A DNA stretch of 64,000 bases, from the NCBI RefSeq assembly GCF_032854445.1, contig NC_088301.1, forward strand, positions 15,002,281-15,066,280, in the 5' to 3' direction. This DNA is from Liolophura sinensis. Its lineage: Eukaryota > Mollusca > Polyplacophora > Chitonida > Chitonidae. Below, in pieces: positions 60,281 through 64,000 of the stretch (its first letter is position 1; every line of letters begins with the position of its first letter). The notes below the pieces were generated by a model that saw only the letters and a list, made by a program, of their open reading frames with translations, was not told the DNA's origin and ran no database searches. Both the position numbers and the translations under genes were made by a program.

Positions 60281-60982
60281 CAGTGTTAAGAATCCGGAAT
60301 ATTTTGCATGGGCACAACAGTACCTATTCCAAAATGTGGATTTTCTTTCAACAGGTGTCACAAAAGTTTGATAGTACAACGACTAAATAAACTGAGATTT
60401 GCAAGGGGGCATGTGAATATTAGGAATCCAGAAAGGTTGCTGTTTATCGAAATGGTTTACATGTATTTATGTGTCTTATTAAATAAATGCTGTATGTACG
60501 TTAATAAGGTCCTCTTGAGTACATTTTGCCTTTGTGTTCGTAGATGTTGTTGATGTAGTCACCTTCATAAGGAAAACTTGACAGCAATAATTCTTGAAGA
60601 TCACATAACTAGGAGCTCTGCCATAGGAAGACCCTTAGATCCTTGACATGCGCATGCTTCCTCCAGGTAACAGACAAGTACTGAAGGATCCACTTTCTCC
60701 CGTGTTTACTACTTAATAACTAAAATTCGGCAGTTACTGAAAGGACACTGATTTTGTTTGATGTTAATTAACTCGTTAATTCATTCATGTATTCATTTAG
60801 TTGTTTATCCGATACAAAGAACGTTTTACAACAGGTTGGCGTGCTCGACATTTTCCTGTTCATCTGTGGCAAGGCCTGAATATTTTGCTTCAAAACTATC
60901 CCCAGTTCCAACGAATATCTTGACAATTTTGTTATGTATGACTATTTAATGTTTTCATGTACTGTTAGTCTGCGGACCTTGG
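60281..60982. other. No recognisable feature
   Basis: Unique sequence with open frames up to 81 codons and no known motif. Confidence 0.4.
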
Positions 60983-61010
60983 TGTTATATGTTATAAGCA
61001 TAACAGGCCC

Positions 61011-61933
61011 TGTTATATATGTACAGCGCGAACCTGGCCGAAAGCACCGTGTTCAATGCTCTGTTTATTTAACTGGCTGTTCATTGGCTGTTAAACTCTG
61101 TGTTTAAAAATAGTTGAATCCACCTGGCACGTATATAAGCCGTGTTTTCTGTGCAGAGGGGAGGTATTTTTGCTGCATCCACTGGGAGCCAGGAGAGTGT
61201 GAGACGCTCTCGTATCGAGTCCATTATTTTGATATGAGCTGGTGATGCCAGTTTCATTTGGGAGGACAGATTTTTATGCCGACACCGTTTGTGTACCACA
61301 GTAGTACTGATGTCTGGTTTATGTGAATTTCTGCGGAAGTCACGTTTATTGGTGTTCGGATCTTTATTATGATTATACAGTGTTGACTGTGTAATTTGTT
61401 TAACACGCTGACCTCACCTGACCGACAAGGTCGTCAAGGACTCTAAACTGAAGTTTTCAGTTTTGTAAAGGACGTTCGTTCTGCCACAAGGTGACATTAC
61501 TCCACGTCTCTGAACGGCTCGTTTGTGAGTTTCTGCGGGAAACTGTTCTAAAGTGGATTATACCTCCATGCCTGTATTTACCCTGTGTTGTGCTCTGCGG
61601 GTGTGACGTCATTCAAAGGCTTGACTGTTCCAGTTCTGTGTAACCTGTGTACTGTGTTCGTGTTCGCTAACCTGGCGAAGTCCCTGTCTAGGACAATTTG
61701 TGAATTGTGTGTTTATCCCATGGTCTTTACGTTGGATCTCCTGGAACACGTTCCTTGGGTTGCAAAGGTGAACTGGAAACTTTTAAAGACCGGTAATACT
61801 GATGTGTATGTTGTTGTTGTTGTTGAACTGTCTGTAAAACTGTACGTCTCATTTTATATATATAAAGCATTGTTTACATTGTAATATTGAGTCACTGAGT
61901 CTGTTTTCTGTTGCTGCTTTCAATACCGTAACA
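61011..61933 (+). mobile_element. Probable LTR (solo or decayed), about 923 bp
   Basis: Ends are TGTTATATATG at the left and AATACCGTAACA at the right, the same TGTTA/TAACA type as the proven solo LTR at 25,226. A TATA box (CGTATATAAGCC) lies near 61,132, about 120 bp from the left end, where an LTR promoter would be. There is no matching 5-bp duplication (GGCCC against ATCTG) and no primer-binding site after the right end. The open frame at 61,585-61,884 inside it ends in a GTTGTTGTTGTTG run and matches nothing known. The alternative is a host promoter with 5' untranslated sequence. Confidence 0.4.
61127..61142 (+). promoter_or_regulatory. TATA-box core promoter candidate
   Basis: CACGTATATAAGCCGT fits the TATA(A/T)AAG consensus. 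The sequence downstream is GC-richer than the surroundings. It would drive transcription to the right, as U3/R of an LTR or as a cellular promoter. Confidence 0.4.
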
Positions 61934-63034
61934 ATCTGCTGACGTATCAAAGACGGTATAAATGAGTTTGTTGTTTCGTTGCTGGGCACGCAATGTCTTC
62001 CATAAAAAATGAAATAATTTCTCTTCAACGAATTTGTGGGGTTAAAATTGCATACTTAATTATTTAAAACAATCTGCTATAAAGTTGAGAAACACGAGGC
62101 TGAATGCATTAATGTAATTCACGACGGCGTAGCATAGAGATATAGGTTAACGTTTGTAAAAAGGCCACGCAATCTCTTGAGACATAGCCTTTGTACTTAA
62201 ATAATGACATAATAAAAAGATTTTGCTTGATATCTACTTTCTTACCCTGTTGTATGTTTTAAAGCCAATGAGAACTGAAGTATTTATGCTCTTTTTATTG
62301 CATCTTTGGGAAAGATGCGGGCAAGGTGGACATCAATGTTACGAGCGTTACACCTACTTACACGGGATTGTTGTTTCGAATTTCAACAAAGCTTATTTTT
62401 ATACAGTATCGTTTTATAATCGGATGGCAGTGACATTCTGTAACTAAAGCTGAAATGTCAACAAATGGTTGCTTACTTATTCACGGTGTGCACAGTTATG
62501 CATTCCGCCCTCCCATATGATTAAAATTAAAGTTATGTTGCGGAAGGAAACAACAGTATTTACATGTTTTTAAGGATATAGTAATAGTTTATAGACAGAA
62601 TATTTCCTCCGCTGCATCAAACAGAAAAGTTTGTCACTGAACAGCGCACCATTCACCGCAGGTCTACCTTCACAAACAGTGTTTCAGTTCGAACATCATC
62701 ACAAGCTAAACCGAATGCGATATTTCTGGCAGCATGGAGAAAAGAGATTGTCGATGATGATTAGAAATGAATATCCAGCTGCTTCAAAAACAATTCTGCA
62801 AAAATCACCTCCAAGCTATATGAAAGGAAAGAAAATGTCCTTTCCAGCAAGCATGAAATATGTTTTATTAGGCCATTTTTTGAAAGCTTGGCGGTTTATT
62901 TCATCGTTAACGATCTTTCGGAACACGCACGAGGTGTTTTTAAGACAGTCAATAAATAAGTCTTTAATAAAGAACGCGATACGAGAACTTTACGAGAAAG
63001 TTTTAAAATATTTTCATAATTAAATTTTTGACCT
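61934..63034. other. No recognised gene; one 142-codon open frame
   Basis: An open frame runs from 62,595 to 63,023 on the plus strand with no ATG near its start; the first ATG codons come later in the frame. The product would be basic, without signal peptide or known domain. A frame of this length is about what chance gives once in DNA of this size and composition. Confidence 0.35.
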
Positions 63035-63780
63035 CACAATTAGGTCAACAATCCCAAGGTCGATTCCCAAAACGTCGTATAACACAAACCACCAAAAAAC
63101 TAAGAAAGTACACAAAGAAAGAGGACGGAGTCATGCAAAGAGAAGCAGTCAGCAGTTTCCAATGATGTTGGGAAGACGCAGGCTATGTTGTAGGCGAAGG
63201 AGTGAAATCAGTATTCAAATGGTGTACCTTACTAGAATGTCAGTTGTCGATAACAAATCGTGTACCTTACTAGAATGTCAGTTGTCGATAACAAATCGTG
63301 TACCTTACTAGAATGTCAGTTGTCGATAACAAATCGTGCACCTTACTAGAATGTCAGTTGTCGATAACAAATCGTGTACCTTACTAGGATGTCAGTTGTC
63401 GATAACAAATCGTGTACCTTACTAGAATGTCAGTTATCGATAACAAATCGTGTACCTTACTAGAATGTCAGTTGTCGATAACAAATCGTGTACCTTACTA
63501 GAATGTCAGTTGTCGATAACAAATCGTGTACCTTACTAGAATGTCAGTTGTCGATAACAAATCGTGTACCTTACTAGAATGTCAGTTATCGATAACAAAT
63601 CGTGTACCTTACTAGAATGTCAGTTCTCCATAGAAAAACATGTATCTGAGTTGGGCATTGATTGCAACCAGTGATATATCCAAAGTGGCGTCTAATTCAA
63701 CGCGAAGAATAAATTACCCCTAGCCACGGTTTAAGCGGAATTAGACACAATCATGAAGCAGAGCGCCAGAGATTCTGGAC
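63035..63780 (+). repeat. R1 repeat, longest copy, interrupted by minisatellite
   Basis: AATTAGGTCAACAATCCC, CGTCGTATAACACAAACC, GAGAAGCAGTCAGCAG, GATGTTGGGAAGACGC, GTATCTGAGTTGGGCATTG, CCAAAGTGGCGTCTAATTC and TTTAAGCGGAATTAGACAC match the reverse complements of the 6- and 12-kb copies. Without the minisatellite the copy is about 370-380 bp long. Confidence 0.8.
63222..63625 (+). repeat. 38-bp minisatellite, ten full copies and one partial
   Basis: Units start at 63,222, 63,260, 63,298, 63,336, 63,374, 63,412, 63,450, 63,488, 63,526 and 63,564, with a 24-bp partial unit at 63,602. Each begins GTGTACCTTACTAGAATG and ends TCGATAACAAATC. The only variants are GTGCACC in unit 4, ACTAGGATG in unit 5 and GTTATCGATAAC for GTTGTCGATAAC in units 6 and 10. 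Near identity points to recent expansion or homogenisation. Confidence 0.97.
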
Positions 63781-63959
63781 GCTCTGTCTATATTTTTGAA
63801 TCATAGTCACAACTGTACCCATCAGAAGTAGATTCAGCACGTTCAGGATTTTTGCATTTGCACAACACGTGCCCAATTTTTTTTTCATTCATACAATGGC
63901 GACTTGTACATTTTTCGTATAGGAAACCGGAATGTCTAGGGGAAACCCGCTGACGTTTT

Positions 63960-64000
63960 TGAGGTCACACTGTCCGGTTTCCTCTCATCATAATGCTGGT
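63960..64000 (+). mobile_element. S1 SINE, cut by the window end
   Basis: CACTGTCCGGTTTCCTCTC and CATAATGCTGG are the S1 body just before the 3' end. The rest lies beyond the window. Confidence 0.65.

Noticed and set aside
61585-61884. 99-codon open frame with hydrophobic stretches
   Set aside because: It lies within an LTR-like sequence and its valine run comes from a GTTGTT microsatellite.
62595-63023. 142-codon open frame on the plus strand
   Set aside because: No ATG near the start, no known motif, and one frame of this size is expected by chance in 64 kb of AT-rich DNA (rough estimate with about 6% stop codons per codon).
63222-63625. CRISPR-like array of regular repeats
   Set aside because: The 38-bp units are directly adjacent with no variable spacers, and all other content is eukaryotic. 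It is a minisatellite.

Overview
The window looks like non-genic, repeat-rich nuclear DNA from a marine lophotrochozoan, most likely a mollusc. The DNA is AT-rich by eye. No host gene, exon series, tRNA, rRNA or CRISPR array could be supported. The taxonomic guess rests on two tRNA-derived SINE families whose 3' ends I recognise from memory as common in molluscan sequence. Family S1 ends in TGAAATATTCTTGAG, GTAAAACACCAATC and an AAATAAAT tail. Family S2 ends in TGACTGAAAAATTGTTAAG and CACTCACTCAC. No database search was possible.

Layout. 0-16 kb: mostly unrecognised unique sequence with fragments of S1, S2 and two unclassified interspersed repeats, called here R1 and R2, plus a (TA)34 microsatellite. 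16-44 kb: a degenerate array of long, non-coding repeat units, each built from the same ordered blocks (start block P, AT-rich V, middle M, distal Q with R2, and Y). One part of the array (about 21.7-27.1 kb) is duplicated at about 31.5-36.6 kb. Both copies carry the same S2 SINE and the same Tc1-like transposon at the same sites. Later insertions sit in only one copy: a solo LTR at 25.2-26.0 kb and an S1 SINE at 35.6 kb. 44.8-46.8 kb: a second broken Tc1-like element and a 214-bp deletion derivative of a mariner-type element. 49.4-57.7 kb: a second, older tandem duplication (D1 and D2), unrelated by eye to the first. 58-64 kb: S1, R1 and R2 copies, a probable second LTR, and a 38-bp minisatellite of ten full copies that arose inside an R1 element.

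The three transposase remnants are all inactive by frameshift, deletion or changed catalytic residues. No gene set works together here. The value of the window is structural: paired filled and empty insertion sites give target-site duplications and a relative order of events. The only ORF longer than about 145 codons belongs to a broken transposase. I found no convincing undescribed functional system.
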